Notes: a model not told the origin generated them from the letters alone. A stretch of DNA of 64,000 nt from Methylorubrum populi (GCF_002355515.1 NZ_AP014809.1:5542501-5606500); one strand, 5' to 3'. Positions 37,147-47,021 are shown, numbered from the stretch's first letter. Numbers and translations are program-made.

Positions 37147-39849
37147 CTAACTCGCGACTCTCAGGGTTGCCTTCACGAGGCTCGGATCGTCCGGCATCGG
37201 TTTCTCGGCGAAGCCGAGATGGCGGCAGACCGCGCGCATCGGCCGGTTCTCCGCGAGGACACTCCCCTCGACACAGCCGATACCTTCGGCCCGCGCCCAA
37301 TCGATCATCATGCGCATCAGGGCGACGCCGAGCCCCGTTCCCTTGATGTCGGAGCGCACGAGGATCGCGAACTCGCCGGTGTCGTGATTGGCGTTGGCGT
37401 GCAGGCGCACGGCACCGAGCATGCGCCGGCTCTCCTCCGCCGCCTCGTCGATGGCGACAAAGGCGATGGCGCGGGAATAGTCGAGCTGCGTCAGCCGCGC
37501 GAGGAAGGCGTGATTGAAGTCGCGCACCGGTGCGAAGAAGCGAAGGCGCACGTCCTCCGGATCCACCTGTGCGAAGAAGGTGCGGAACATCTCCTCGTCA
37601 TCGGGCCGCACCGGCCGGACCTGCACGCAGCGCTCTCCCACATCGAGGCGCCGCTCCCAGTCGGACGGATAGGGGCGGATCGCGAAGCGCGGGTGCCAGT
37701 TCCCGCGCCGGCGTTCGGACCGGGCCGGCTCGGGCGCGATACGCACGCGGGCGTCGAGCGCGATCGCGCCATCGGCGTCGGCGAGCAGGGGGTTGATATC
37801 GAGCTCGCGCACCTCCGGCAGGTCGGCGGCGAGCTGGGCGAGCTTCACCAGCAGCAGGGCGATGGCCGGAAGGTCCGCCGCGGGCACATCGCGATAGGCT
37901 TCGAGCCGCCGGGCGACGCGGGTGCGGCGGATCAGTTCGCTGGCGAGCGCAAGGTCGAGGGGCGGCAGTGCGAGCGCGCGGTCGTCGATCACCTCCACCG
38001 CGGTCCCGCCCCGGCCGAACACGACGACCGGTCCGAAGACGGGATCTTCGGCAAGGCCGGCGATCAGCTCCCGCCCCTGCGGCCGGCGCACCATCGGCTG
38101 AACGGCAAAGCCCGCCACCCGCGCGTCGGGGCGCAGTTCCCTCACCCGCGCGATCATCGCGTGCGCCGCGTCGCGCACATCGGCCTCCGAGGTGAGGCCG
38201 AGGCGCACCCCGCCGACCTCAGACTTGTGCACCACGTCCGGCGAGACGAGCTTGAGCACCACCGTGCCGCCGCCGGCGATTAGAGGCCACGCCGCCGCCG
38301 CGGCGCCATCGGGATCGGGAGCCAGCGTCACGGGCACCGAGACGATCCTGTAGGCGGTCAGGAGTTCGGTCACGGCGTGGGGGTCGAGCCATGTGCGCCC
38401 CTCCGCCAACGCCTGATCCACGATCCGGCGGGCGGCGGCGACGTCCGGCGAGAAATCACGCGGCAGAGCGTCCGGCGTGCGCATCAGGTCGTTCTGCGCC
38501 TCGCGATAGCGCACGAGGTGCAGGAACCCCTCGACCGCGTCGGCATCGGTGGCAAAGAGCGGAATCTTGGCGTCCGCGTAGATCGACCGGATCGTCTCGT
38601 CCTCGCCGATCGACACGGCGAAGACCGGCTTGCGGCGCCCGGCGGAACGGGCCTTGGCGACGGTGCCGGTCACGGTCTCGGCCACGTCGCGGCTGCCCGC
38701 CCGCGCGGTCGGCACGTGGACCGCGACGATGGCGTCGCTGTCGCGGCCCGCCAGCAACGGTTCGAGCGCGCGGACATAGTCGCCCGGAACGGCGTCGATC
38801 CCGAGATCGAGGGGGTTGGCGTGCCGTCCGTGCCGAACGGAGGCGAGGCTCTCCAGCGTCGCCTCCGCCGGCGCCGCAAGGGTGCCGCCGCGGTCGGTGA
38901 GATGGTCGGCGGCCAGCGCTCCGATGCCGCGCCCGTTGGACACGATCATCAGCCTGTTGCCGGGGAAGGGCCGCTGCCGCCCCAGGGTCTCCACGGCGGA
39001 GAACATGGCGTCGAGCCCGTCCACCGCGAGGAGGCCGGCCCGGCGGAAGGCGGACTCGTACACGGCGCCCGGTCGGGCCAGCGCGCCGGTATGGGTCTCC
39101 GGCTGGCGGCCCGGCGCCTCGTGGCGGCCGGTGCGCAGCACGACCACCGGTTTGGCGCGGGCCGCCGCCCGCGCCGCCGTGAGAAATTTCCGCGCATCCG
39201 CGACATGATGAAGGGAGAGGACGATCGCGCGGGTGTGATAATCCTCGGCGAAGTAGTCGAGGCAGTCGGCGATATCGACGTCGGCGGAGCGGCCGAGCGT
39301 CATCACCGCCGAGAAGCCGACACCGTGCCGCCATCCCCATTCGGCGATCGCCGAGGCGACGGTGCCCGATTGCGAGATGAGGGCGAGATCTCCCGGCTTC
39401 GGCGGCCGCGCGAGCAGGGTCGCGTTCAGGCCGCGCGCCGGCACGCTCAGCCCGATGCTGTCGGGGCCGATCAGCCGCAGGCCGTGCTGCCGTGCCGCCG
39501 CCTGGGCCGCGCCGACGGGCGCCGCCTCGCCGTGCCCGAGATGGGCGGACAGGATCACCGCCGCGGCGGCACCGATCCGGCCCGCCTCCTCCACGATGGC
39601 CGGCACCGCCTCCGGGGGCGTCGCGACCATGACGAGATCGGGTGGCTGAGACATGTCGGCGAGGCGCGGCGTGCAGGCCAGCCCGTCGACACTGACCTCG
39701 CGCGGATGCACCGGCACGATGTCGCCGGTGAATCCGCCGGCGCGCAGGCCGTCGATGATCGCCCGGCCAACCGAGCCGGGCCGGTCGCCAGCTCCCACCA
39801 CGGCGATGCGGCTCGGCGCGAGCAGAGCCTCGAATCGATAGGTGCTCAT
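37147..39849 (-). CDS. Fused ADP-forming acyl-CoA synthetase / GNAT acetyltransferase
   Basis: The 900 aa protein starts MSTYRFEALLAPSRIAVVGA. It carries a CoA-binding domain (about 1-130), two succinyl-CoA ligase-like domains (about 145-440), an ATP-grasp domain (about 480-700, with KSEVGG and GRGGTAVEV), and a C-terminal GNAT domain (about 735-895, with RSDIKGTGLG). This is the PatZ/YfiQ-type architecture, in which the GNAT domain acetylates lysines of enzymes such as acetyl-CoA synthetase. The synthetase half is often inactive in acetyltransferase members; I cannot tell here. An ATG at 39897 is in frame upstream. Confidence 0.9.
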   Translation of the reverse strand: MSTYRFEALLAPSRIAVVGAGDRPGSVGRAIIDGLRAGGFTGDIVPVHPREVSVDGLACTPRLADMSQPPDLVMVATPPEAVPAIVEEAGRIGAAAAVILSAHLGHGEAAPVGAAQAAARQHGLRLIGPDSIGLSVPARGLNATLLARPPKPGDLALISQSGTVASAIAEWGWRHGVGFSAVMTLGRSADVDIADCLDYFAEDYHTRAIVLSLHHVADARKFLTAARAAARAKPVVVLRTGRHEAPGRQPETHTGALARPGAVYESAFRRAGLLAVDGLDAMFSAVETLGRQRPFPGNRLMIVSNGRGIGALAADHLTDRGGTLAAPAEATLESLASVRHGRHANPLDLGIDAVPGDYVRALEPLLAGRDSDAIVAVHVPTARAGSRDVAETVTGTVAKARSAGRRKPVFAVSIGEDETIRSIYADAKIPLFATDADAVEGFLHLVRYREAQNDLMRTPDALPRDFSPDVAAARRIVDQALAEGRTWLDPHAVTELLTAYRIVSVPVTLAPDPDGAAAAAWPLIAGGGTVVLKLVSPDVVHKSEVGGVRLGLTSEADVRDAAHAMIARVRELRPDARVAGFAVQPMVRRPQGRELIAGLAEDPVFGPVVVFGRGGTAVEVIDDRALALPPLDLALASELIRRTRVARRLEAYRDVPAADLPAIALLLVKLAQLAADLPEVRELDINPLLADADGAIALDARVRIAPEPARSERRRGNWHPRFAIRPYPSDWERRLDVGERCVQVRPVRPDDEEMFRTFFAQVDPEDVRLRFFAPVRDFNHAFLARLTQLDYSRAIAFVAIDEAAEESRRMLGAVRLHANANHDTGEFAILVRSDIKGTGLGVALMRMMIDWARAEGIGCVEGSVLAENRPMRAVCRHLGFAEKPMPDDPSLVKATLRVAS

Positions 39850-40199
39850 GGGCCGCCTATAACATTCCGGGCCGGAAGGCCGAGCGTCAAACCGCATCCA
39901 CTCGCCTCAACAGGTTCTCCGAACGGAGGATGGTGAAGAATCCGTGGGCGGTGGCGGCACGACCGTCTGGTTCTGCTCGCATACCATCGGCCCGTGCTCG
40001 CCGTCCGCAAGCGGACGGGGGGGCGAGGTCGGGTGCCGCATCCGGGCAGCGCGGCGAGGGCGAGCCGTCCCTGTTTCACCGGCAGGCGCCCGGGGTTAGT
40101 GTCGCGGGACGACTTTTTCCCGACCTGCTGGGCCAGCCGCGCCCGACCGAGCCCGTTTGCGCCCGCGCCGCAGGATCGTCTTTATCCGAGGAGGTGCCC
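39850..40199. promoter_or_regulatory. Divergent intergenic region; strong RBS for the aldolase gene
   Basis: Apart from GC-rich low-complexity sequence, no gene is seen. At its right end, GAGGAGG (40188-40194) lies five bases before GTG 40200 and fixes the start of the aldolase gene. No operator or riboswitch was recognised. Confidence 0.6.
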
Positions 40200-40850
40200 G
40201 TGCCGTCTTTCGCGACCCGTCAGGCGATGGTCGAGGCGATGCGCCGGATGCTCGATCTCGGCCTCAGCCAGGGCACCTCGGGCAATCTGTCGGTTCGATC
40301 CGGGTCTGGCTTTCTCGTCACACCGTCCGGAATCCCGGCCGAGCAACTCAGCCCCGACGACCTCGTGCCTATGGATTTCGATGGGCAATGGGACCACCCG
40401 CTCGCGCCTTCCTCCGAGTGGCGGTTTCACCGCGATATCCTGGCGGCACGGCCCGAGATCGGCGCCGTGGTCCATGCCCATCCGCCCTACGCCACCGGTT
40501 TCGCGATCTGTGGGCGTGAGATCCCGGCCGTGCATTACATGATCGCCATGGCCGGGGGGGCGACGATCCGTTGCGCTCCCTACGCGCCCTACGGCACGCA
40601 GCAGCTCTCCGATTTCGCCCTCGACGCTCTCGAAGGCCGCAGCGCTTGCCTGCTCGCCAATCACGGCATGATCGCCACGGGTCCGAACCTGTCGAAGGCA
40701 ATGTGGCTCGCGGTCGAAGTCGAGGCGCTGTGTCGGCAGTACGCCATCGCCCTTCAGGTCGGCACGCCCGTGGTCCTGTCGGACACCGAGGTTGCCGAGA
40801 CGGTCGAGCGATTCAGATCGTACGGCCCGCGCGAGAAATCCGGTCACTGA
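40200..40850 (+). CDS. Class II aldolase/adducin-family protein
   Basis: The 216 aa protein starts at GTG 40200 (VPSFATRQAMVEAMRRM), five bases after a strong GAGGAGG Shine-Dalgarno. It shows GLSQGTSGNLSVRSGSGFLVTPSG, the phosphate-binding loop of the family, then VVHAHPPYATGFAICG with metal-binding His, and LLANHGMI with a third His. Members are fuculose/ribulose phosphate aldolases or epimerases, or APIP-like dehydratases. The substrate is unknown. No sugar kinase or permease is adjacent. Confidence 0.88.
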   Translation: MPSFATRQAMVEAMRRMLDLGLSQGTSGNLSVRSGSGFLVTPSGIPAEQLSPDDLVPMDFDGQWDHPLAPSSEWRFHRDILAARPEIGAVVHAHPPYATGFAICGREIPAVHYMIAMAGGATIRCAPYAPYGTQQLSDFALDALEGRSACLLANHGMIATGPNLSKAMWLAVEVEALCRQYAIALQVGTPVVLSDTEVAETVERFRSYGPREKSGH

Positions 40851-41571
40851 CGTTGGACAAGCGGCGACCGGAATCCGCACTCGTTCCGGACTGCCCGTGG
40901 AAAAAGGGCTGATTCTGCGCTGCGTTTGAACTTGATCCGCCTACGTCCGGTGACTTACGGCTGACGATGCCTCTACTTTGTAATCTATGAAAATGAGGCT
41001 GTGCCGTCGCCATGCAGCGTTCATTGCAACAATTTAAGATTTGGGATTGATCAATCAACTCTGTTCCTGGGCTATATGTATCCGTAAATATTATCGGACA
41101 AAGATTTCTGATTTGCACGTATAATCATTCAAAAATCACCTTTGTGGAAGTTTTTGCGAATAGATATCTGGCGTGAATATTATTAAATTGGATGGATTTC
41201 GTGATGCGTGAACTCCGCAGCAGGCCTTGTGAACCGCTCACCTGTCGTTCTGACCAGACCGTTGTTGCATCGCAGCACGAACGTGTCCGGTCGATCTACG
41301 CAATCTTCCCAGCTTGATACGCCGGATTGTACCGAAAAACCCCGCGTATATCTGGACTTTGATATGCGAGTTTAAGCGAAATTCGATCAATCACACGGCC
41401 GAAAGTTCAGTTGAATTTTTTTGAAACATAAAATTCATCTTGCAGGCGGTTGCATCAAAGGTTAAGTCCTGCGTCATTCACCGCAGTCGCTTCGTGCTCG
41501 GCAATGAAAGCGTCGCCTGCTCGACGCGTATTGATGTTCGTCGCTTGCACATATCAGAAGGGATATTGAGC
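40851..41571. promoter_or_regulatory. AT-rich 720 bp leader upstream of the MucR-type gene
   Basis: This is the most AT-rich stretch of the window, with many A/T runs between about 40960 and 41450. No gene is convincing here: a 101-codon frame on the minus strand at 40813-41118 has no homology signals and crosses the aldolase 3' end. MucR/Ros proteins bind AT-rich sites, often in their own upstream regions, so this could be an autoregulatory region; that is inference. The RBS AGAAGGGA sits just before ATG 41572. Confidence 0.55.
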
Positions 41572-42087
41572 ATGTCGGTTGAGGATCGCTCCACTGACGA
41601 TTACGTCACCCTGGCCGTGGATATCATATCGGCCTACGTGGGGAACAACTCTCTGGCCGTCGGAGAAGTGCCCGGCCTGATCACGGCGGTCCACGGGGCA
41701 CTCGCACAATTGTCCAATAAGCCGGCCGAGCCCGAGGAGCCGGCCCTGACTCCGGCCGTGCCGATCCGGCGTTCGATTCAGCAGGACTTCCTCGTTTGTC
41801 TCGAGGACGGCAAGAAATTCAAGTCACTCAAGCGGCACCTGCGGACGCGTTACAATCTTTCCCCGGACGAGTATCGCGCGCGCTGGAACCTGCCCGACGA
41901 CTATCCGATGGTCGCACCGAGCTACGCCGCGACCCGGTCGCAGCTCGCTCGGACCATGGGCCTCGGCCAGCAGCGTCGGAAATGGCCGTCGAAGACCGCT
42001 CCGGAGGCGGCCCCGGAGGCGGCTCAGGAAGGCGATGCGTCGCCGCAGCGCCGCCGCGGCCGTGCTCGTTCCGGTGATGCGGCCTGA
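41572..42087 (+). CDS. MucR/Ros-family transcriptional regulator
   Basis: The 171 aa protein has an N-terminal helical part (residues 10-50, the oligomerisation region in MucR). Its Ros/MucR DNA-binding domain follows at about 66-135: DFLVCLEDGKKFKSLKRHLR, then YNLSPDEYRARWNLPDDYPM and VAPSYAATRSQLARTMGLG. The first zinc ligand is Cys76, the second position is Asp79, His89 is kept, and no His follows where Ros has its fourth ligand (Tyr94). Such variants are reported to fold with altered or no zinc. A basic tail (RKWPSK, RRRGRAR) completes it. It probably regulates surface or motility genes. Confidence 0.88.
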   Translation: MSVEDRSTDDYVTLAVDIISAYVGNNSLAVGEVPGLITAVHGALAQLSNKPAEPEEPALTPAVPIRRSIQQDFLVCLEDGKKFKSLKRHLRTRYNLSPDEYRARWNLPDDYPMVAPSYAATRSQLARTMGLGQQRRKWPSKTAPEAAPEAAQEGDASPQRRRGRARSGDAA

Positions 42088-42290
42088 GGGCAGCCGCCTC
42101 TACCCTGCGCGAACCTGGTCTGGCCGCACTCGCATGGGCGAGACTCGCCGCCGATGCTTATCCACACGCGATGCGCCGTCTCCCCTGAGAGGCGGCGCGG
42201 TGAGGCGGCGGCGTTAGAGGTCGGGCAACCCCTCGAAGGGACAGCTTCCCCGAGTGCCGGGCTCGAAGCCGGCCTCTCGCGGGAGATGTG

Positions 42291-43073
42291 ATGTCCGGCC
42301 GGTCGCCCACCGCCACGCGCCTATTCTGGGTCGCCGTCATCGGCGGAGGCGCCAGCCTTCGCTACGGGGCTCCGGCCTTCGCCGCCACGGTGGCAGCCTG
42401 CCTCGCGGTCCTCCTCCACCGCCTCGACCGACCGCGCCGGTTCCGCTCCCTCGTGCGCCGGATCGCCCGGCGTCACGCTGCCACGCTCGCGCTGAGACGG
42501 CGGCAGGAATGCTTCGTCGATGCTTACGGCAACACCATCGAGGACGGCTGGCTGCGCGAGCGCGCGTATTTCGTGGAGCGCACGGTTCTGCCGTTGATCG
42601 AAGAGCGCGGCTTCTCCGACTACGTCGAGCCGCGTTTCGACGAGATGGTCGAGATCGTCGACCGTATTGCCTGCGCGCACGAACTGCCCGACGTGATCGA
42701 CACGCCGGAGGACGGGGTCGCCTACGAGCGATACTGTGCCGAGCTGCTCGGCGAAGCGGGCTGGGATGCCCGGCCGACGGGGGCGAGCGGCGACCAGGGC
42801 TGCGACGTGATCGCCGAGAAATCGGGCATTCGCCTCGTGGTCCAATGCAAGCGCTACGGACGTCCGGTCGGCAATGCGGCGGTGCAGGAGGTCGCGGCGG
42901 CGGCCCTGCACTGGTCCGGCGACATGGCGGCCGTGGTCTCGAATGCCGGCTTCACGTCCGCCGCCCGCAAGCTCGCCGGCACGACCGGCGTCCTGCTCCT
43001 GCATCACGACGATCTCTCGGACTTGGCGCCGATGCGCCGGGCCGGCCGTCGGGTGCTGACGGCCGGTCGCTGA
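42291..43073 (+). CDS. Membrane-anchored Mrr-type restriction endonuclease-like protein
   Basis: The 260 aa protein begins at ATG 42291, five bases after GGGAG. Residues about 8-40 are hydrophobic and likely one or two membrane segments. A basic helical linker with RRIARRHAATLALRRRQ follows, then an Mrr-like domain (about 145-250): YERYCAELLGEAGWDARPTG, then GDQGCDVIAEKSGIRLVVQC and KRYGRP. The Asp and the QxK motif match the PD-(D/E)xK nuclease core of Mrr/RecB-like enzymes. The role could be defence against modified DNA or a housekeeping membrane nuclease. No methyltransferase or other defence gene is adjacent. Confidence 0.82.
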   Translation: MSGRSPTATRLFWVAVIGGGASLRYGAPAFAATVAACLAVLLHRLDRPRRFRSLVRRIARRHAATLALRRRQECFVDAYGNTIEDGWLRERAYFVERTVLPLIEERGFSDYVEPRFDEMVEIVDRIACAHELPDVIDTPEDGVAYERYCAELLGEAGWDARPTGASGDQGCDVIAEKSGIRLVVQCKRYGRPVGNAAVQEVAAAALHWSGDMAAVVSNAGFTSAARKLAGTTGVLLLHHDDLSDLAPMRRAGRRVLTAGR

Positions 43074-43075
43074 GG

Positions 43076-44368
43076 CTACTCCGCCGGTACGGGCCGGCCG
43101 GAGGGCAGCGCGACGGCCTTGCGGCGCACGGAGAGCCGCGCCGCGCGCTTGCGCCACCAGATCACCACGCCGGTGACCGAGAGCATCGCCACGACGAGAC
43201 CCATGATCGAGATCAGGATCCGGCCGGGCAGGCCGAGGATGCGGCCCGAATGGACCGGGAACTGTGCCTGCACGAAGATGTCGGCAGCGGTGCCGACCCA
43301 GGGCTGGCGATCCCCGATCACCCGGCCGTCCTGCCCGTCGAAGTAGATCGCCGCCGGACCCACGCCCGCGGCGCCGTGATCGTCGCCGGGCTCGAAGTAG
43401 CGTGCCGTGTAGAACCCCTGCATCGGCGTGTAGGCCAGCGCGCCGACGGGCTCCTTCCAGCCGCGGCGCTGCCCTTCGGCCTGCGCCGCCTCCAGAACTT
43501 GCGCGTAACTCACCCCCGGCTCGATCGGCTTGAGCGGCGAGACGAAGGGGCGGGTATTCGACGGCTCGGGCGTCACCTGCGAGACGCTCGACATCAGCGG
43601 TAGGAACACCTCGCGGTAGAGGTTGAGCGAGAACGCCGTGAAGGCGAGCAGGAACAGCAGCGCGAAGGTCCAGAGGCTGAAGGCGCGGTGCAGATCGAAG
43701 GTCACCCGGTAGCCGCTGCCCGAGGTCTTCACCTTCCAGGCCGGCTTCCAGCGCGACCACCATCCCCGGCCGAGTTGCCGCTCGACCGCCGCGGGACCCG
43801 CCGGGTTGGCAGCCTTTCGCGCGGGAAGCGTCAGGTAGAAGCCGACGAAGGAATCGAGCATCCAGACCACGGCGACGATGCCGAGGAGCCAGATGCCCCA
43901 GCGCTCCTCGCCCCACATCTCCGGCAGATGCAGGGAGAAGTGCAGCTTGTACAGGAACGAGATCAGCGTCTCGCGGGTGATCGGCCACACCTGGCCCCAT
44001 TCCCGCCGGCCGAGTTCGGCGCCCGTCACCGGGTCGAGGAAGACCTGATTGTAGCCGAGCGCGTACAGCTTGCCCGTCGCGGCATCGACCCGAGGCACCA
44101 CGAACAGGGTCAGCGATTCGCCGGACTCGGCCGCCAGAGGGACATAGGCGACGCGGGCATGCGGCTCCCGGGCCTCGAACTGGCGCGCGAGGTCGAGGGC
44201 GGGCATCGCCGCGCCGCGGCTCTCGACCGTGTGGAGGTGTGGGTTCAGCCAATCGTCGAGTTCGTGGTCCCAGGAGATCACCGCGCCGGTGAGCCCCGCC
44301 ACGAGCAGGAAGGCGGCGACCGTCAGACCTGCCCACCGGTGCAGCAGAACGAAAGCAGAGCGCACCAT
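43076..44368 (-). CDS. PepSY-domain membrane protein (PiuB family)
   Basis: The 430 aa protein has four membrane helices: near residues 12-32, about 155-180, 205-225 and 395-420. It carries periplasmic PepSY-type modules. The start LHRWAGLTVAAFLLVAGLTG and the motifs HFSLHLPEMWG and FDLHRAFSLWTFALLF with membrane His residues match PiuB-like proteins. These often lie with siderophore receptors and may reduce ferric siderophores. No receptor gene is next to it. The start ATG 44368 follows GAGGG. Confidence 0.82.
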   Translation of the reverse strand: MVRSAFVLLHRWAGLTVAAFLLVAGLTGAVISWDHELDDWLNPHLHTVESRGAAMPALDLARQFEAREPHARVAYVPLAAESGESLTLFVVPRVDAATGKLYALGYNQVFLDPVTGAELGRREWGQVWPITRETLISFLYKLHFSLHLPEMWGEERWGIWLLGIVAVVWMLDSFVGFYLTLPARKAANPAGPAAVERQLGRGWWSRWKPAWKVKTSGSGYRVTFDLHRAFSLWTFALLFLLAFTAFSLNLYREVFLPLMSSVSQVTPEPSNTRPFVSPLKPIEPGVSYAQVLEAAQAEGQRRGWKEPVGALAYTPMQGFYTARYFEPGDDHGAAGVGPAAIYFDGQDGRVIGDRQPWVGTAADIFVQAQFPVHSGRILGLPGRILISIMGLVVAMLSVTGVVIWWRKRAARLSVRRKAVALPSGRPVPAE

Positions 44369-44831
44369 CAAACCCTCGAGCCTCGATCCGGGACGGCTCA
44401 GCCGGGCGCCGTCGGAGACGCCGACGCCTCCGCGCTTCGGGCCCGCTGTCCCGGTCCAGTTCAGTCCGGCTCCCGGCACAGGCGCCGCGAGAGCGGGACC
44501 TTCGATAAAGGCACTTGCCGCGACGCGCCAGCCCTTCGCCGGCTCTTCGCCGGCCCTTGGATCGCGCGCGAGACGATCACGCGTGAAGATCCGGTAAAGC
44601 CGGGCCCAGCGGGCTCCAGGTGGCTTAACAACCCTTAAACCCGCCGCATTTACTCTCTCTGACGCAAGGGGACGAACCGCCGTGCCGCAGGACGGACCGG
44701 CGGCCCCGTCCGAGGGGATCGGCCCGGCGAAGACGGCCTGTGCCGGAAGTTCGACAAGGGGAGCACGGTCGCGGGAGGCGCCCAATCCTCGGAGGATGAT
44801 CCTTCGGGGACCGAGCGGCAGCCCGGGACGC
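44369..44831. other. Divergent intergenic region PepSY / PBP1a
   Basis: About 460 bp separate the two divergent starts. A TTAAACCC-type AT-richer patch near 44626-44650 may mark the PBP1a promoter. The frame of PBP1a stays open through this part to 44682. No separate gene or recognised operator is seen. Confidence 0.5.
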
Positions 44832-47021
44832 ATGGAACGCATGGCGCAGTCTCGCGGACGCAAACCACGCAGCGAACCCACTTTCGACATTCCCGAAGGG
44901 AGCGAGCCGGGCCGCCTCGACGTGCGCCTGTCGCGCAACGACCGGTCGGCGGGCGGACAGCGCAGTTCGGCCGGCCGCTCTGCGCCGGCCCCGAAGGGGC
45001 GCGCCCGCAAGGCGTCCGGCGGCGGTGGCCGGCGCCCGCCGCGGCGGCGCTCCTGGCTCGGCCGTTTGGTCTATGCCGGCGTCGTGCTCGGGATCTGGGC
45101 GGTGATCGGGCTCGCCGGCCTCATCGCCTACCACGCGTCGCAGCTGCCGCCGATCGATCAGCTTGCCGTGCCGAAGCGACCGCCCAACATCGCGATCCTC
45201 GCCAGCGACGGCAGCCTGCTCGCCAATCGCGGCGAGACCGGCGGGCGTGTGGTCTCGATCAAGGAATTGCCGCCCTACCTGCCCCGCGCCTTCGTCGCCA
45301 TCGAGGACCGCCGCTTCTACGATCATTTCGGCATCGATCCGATCGGCGTCGCCCGGGCGATCGCGCAGAACCTGACCCGGCGCGGCGTGGCGCAGGGCGG
45401 CTCGACCCTGACGCAGCAGCTCGCCAAGAACCTGTTCCTGACGCCCGAGCGCTCCGCCTCGCGAAAGATCCAGGAGGCGATCCTGGCGCTGTGGCTGGAG
45501 CACAAATACACCAAGGACGAGATCCTCGAACTCTACCTGAACCGGGTCTATTTCGGCGCCGGCGCCTACGGCGTCGAGGCGGCGGCACAGCGCTACTTCG
45601 GCAAGCCCGCCAAGAACGTGACCCTGGCGGAGGCCGCCATGCTCGGCGGCCTCGTGCAGGCGCCCTCGCGGCTCGCGCCCAACCGCAACCTGAAGGCGGC
45701 CCAGGCCCGCGCGGCCCAGGTGCTCGCGGCTATGGAGGAGTTGGGCTTTGCCAAGAGCCCGGACGTGAAGGTAGCGCTGGCACAGCCCGCGCGGCCGGCC
45801 TCGACTCGCGGCGGCGGCTCGCAGAACTACGTCGCCGACCTCGTGATGGACGTGCTCGACGACTTCCTGCCAAAATTCGACGAGGACATCGTCGTCGCCA
45901 CAACCGTGGATGCAGGCATGCAGGCGGCCGGCGAGAAGGCGCTCACCGACGAACTCAACGGCAAGGGCACCCGCTACAACGTCGCCCAGGGCGCGCTCGT
46001 CTCGATGCGGCCGGACGGGGCGATCCGCGCCCTCGTCGGCGGGCGCGACTACGCGCAGAGCCAGTTCAACCGCGCCACCACCGCCAAGCGCCAGCCGGGC
46101 TCGGCCTTCAAGCCCTTCGTCTACCTCGCCGCGGTCGATCGCGGCCTGACCCCCGACACGATCCGCGACGACGCCCCCGTGCGCATCGGTAACTGGGCGC
46201 CGGAGAACTACTCGCACAATTACCGCGGCCCGGTTTCCCTGCGCGAGGCGCTGGCGCTCTCGCTCAACACGGTGGCGGTGAAGCTCGGCCAGGAGGTTGG
46301 TCCGAAGGCGGTGGTGCAGACTGCCCAGCGGCTCGGCATCTCGTCTCCGCTCCAGGCCAACGGCTCGATCGCGCTCGGCACCTCCGAGGTGACGCCGCTC
46401 GAACTCGTGGGCGCCTACTGCGCCTTCGCCAACGGCGGCACCGGCGTGATCCCCTACGTCATCGCCAGCATCAAGAGCGCCGCCGGCAAGGTGCTCTACA
46501 AGCGCGGTGAGGGCGGGCTCGGCCGCGTGATCGATCCCAACGCCGTCGGCATGATGAACGCCATGATGCACGACGTCTTCACCATGGGCACGGCGAAGAA
46601 GGCCGACATTGCCGGCTGGGAACTGGCCGGCAAGACCGGCACCAGCCAGGAATTCCGCGACGCGTGGTTCGTCGGCTACTCGGCTACGCTGGTGACGGGA
46701 GTCTGGCTCGGCAACGACGACGGCGAGCCGACGAAGCGGGCCTCGGGCGGCAGCCTGCCGGTCGACATCTGGAAGGCCTACATGACCACGGCGCTCAAGG
46801 GCGAGAAGCCCGTGGGCCTGCCGGGCCTCAACCGCTGGCGCGCGCCGCGGCCCGAGGCGCCGCCCGAGCGCGACTCCGGCCCCGGCGGCCTGATCGGCGC
46901 ATTGCTCGGCGAACCGGAGCAGACCGCCTCCGCCCTTCCCCCGCGCCCCGTCGGCCGGGAGCGGGGGCCGAGCCGGGACGACCGGAACTTTCTCGAAAAG
47001 TTGTTCGGGGTCGGCGAATAG
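44832..47021 (+). CDS. Penicillin-binding protein 1A family (glycosyltransferase/transpeptidase)
   Basis: The 729 aa inner-membrane protein has a basic cytoplasmic tail and one membrane helix (about 74-98). The GT51 glycosyltransferase domain contains AIEDRRFYDHFGIDP, RGVAQGGSTLTQQLAKN and the KIQEAILALWLEHKYTKDEI helix. The transpeptidase domain carries the active-site motif SAFK (RQPGSAFKPF), SLN (LSLNTVAV) and KTG (AGKTGTSQ). It polymerises and crosslinks peptidoglycan. ATG 44841 (MAQSRGRK) or an upstream start at 44682 are alternatives. No ponA-type regulator or outer-membrane activator is seen nearby. Confidence 0.93.
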   Translation: MERMAQSRGRKPRSEPTFDIPEGSEPGRLDVRLSRNDRSAGGQRSSAGRSAPAPKGRARKASGGGGRRPPRRRSWLGRLVYAGVVLGIWAVIGLAGLIAYHASQLPPIDQLAVPKRPPNIAILASDGSLLANRGETGGRVVSIKELPPYLPRAFVAIEDRRFYDHFGIDPIGVARAIAQNLTRRGVAQGGSTLTQQLAKNLFLTPERSASRKIQEAILALWLEHKYTKDEILELYLNRVYFGAGAYGVEAAAQRYFGKPAKNVTLAEAAMLGGLVQAPSRLAPNRNLKAAQARAAQVLAAMEELGFAKSPDVKVALAQPARPASTRGGGSQNYVADLVMDVLDDFLPKFDEDIVVATTVDAGMQAAGEKALTDELNGKGTRYNVAQGALVSMRPDGAIRALVGGRDYAQSQFNRATTAKRQPGSAFKPFVYLAAVDRGLTPDTIRDDAPVRIGNWAPENYSHNYRGPVSLREALALSLNTVAVKLGQEVGPKAVVQTAQRLGISSPLQANGSIALGTSEVTPLELVGAYCAFANGGTGVIPYVIASIKSAAGKVLYKRGEGGLGRVIDPNAVGMMNAMMHDVFTMGTAKKADIAGWELAGKTGTSQEFRDAWFVGYSATLVTGVWLGNDDGEPTKRASGGSLPVDIWKAYMTTALKGEKPVGLPGLNRWRAPRPEAPPERDSGPGGLIGALLGEPEQTASALPPRPVGRERGPSRDDRNFLEKLFGVGE

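Noticed and set aside
40813-41118. 101-codon minus-strand frame in the AT-rich leader
   Set aside because: It overlaps the aldolase 3' end, has no ribosome binding site and no recognisable motif, and its composition follows the local AT bias.
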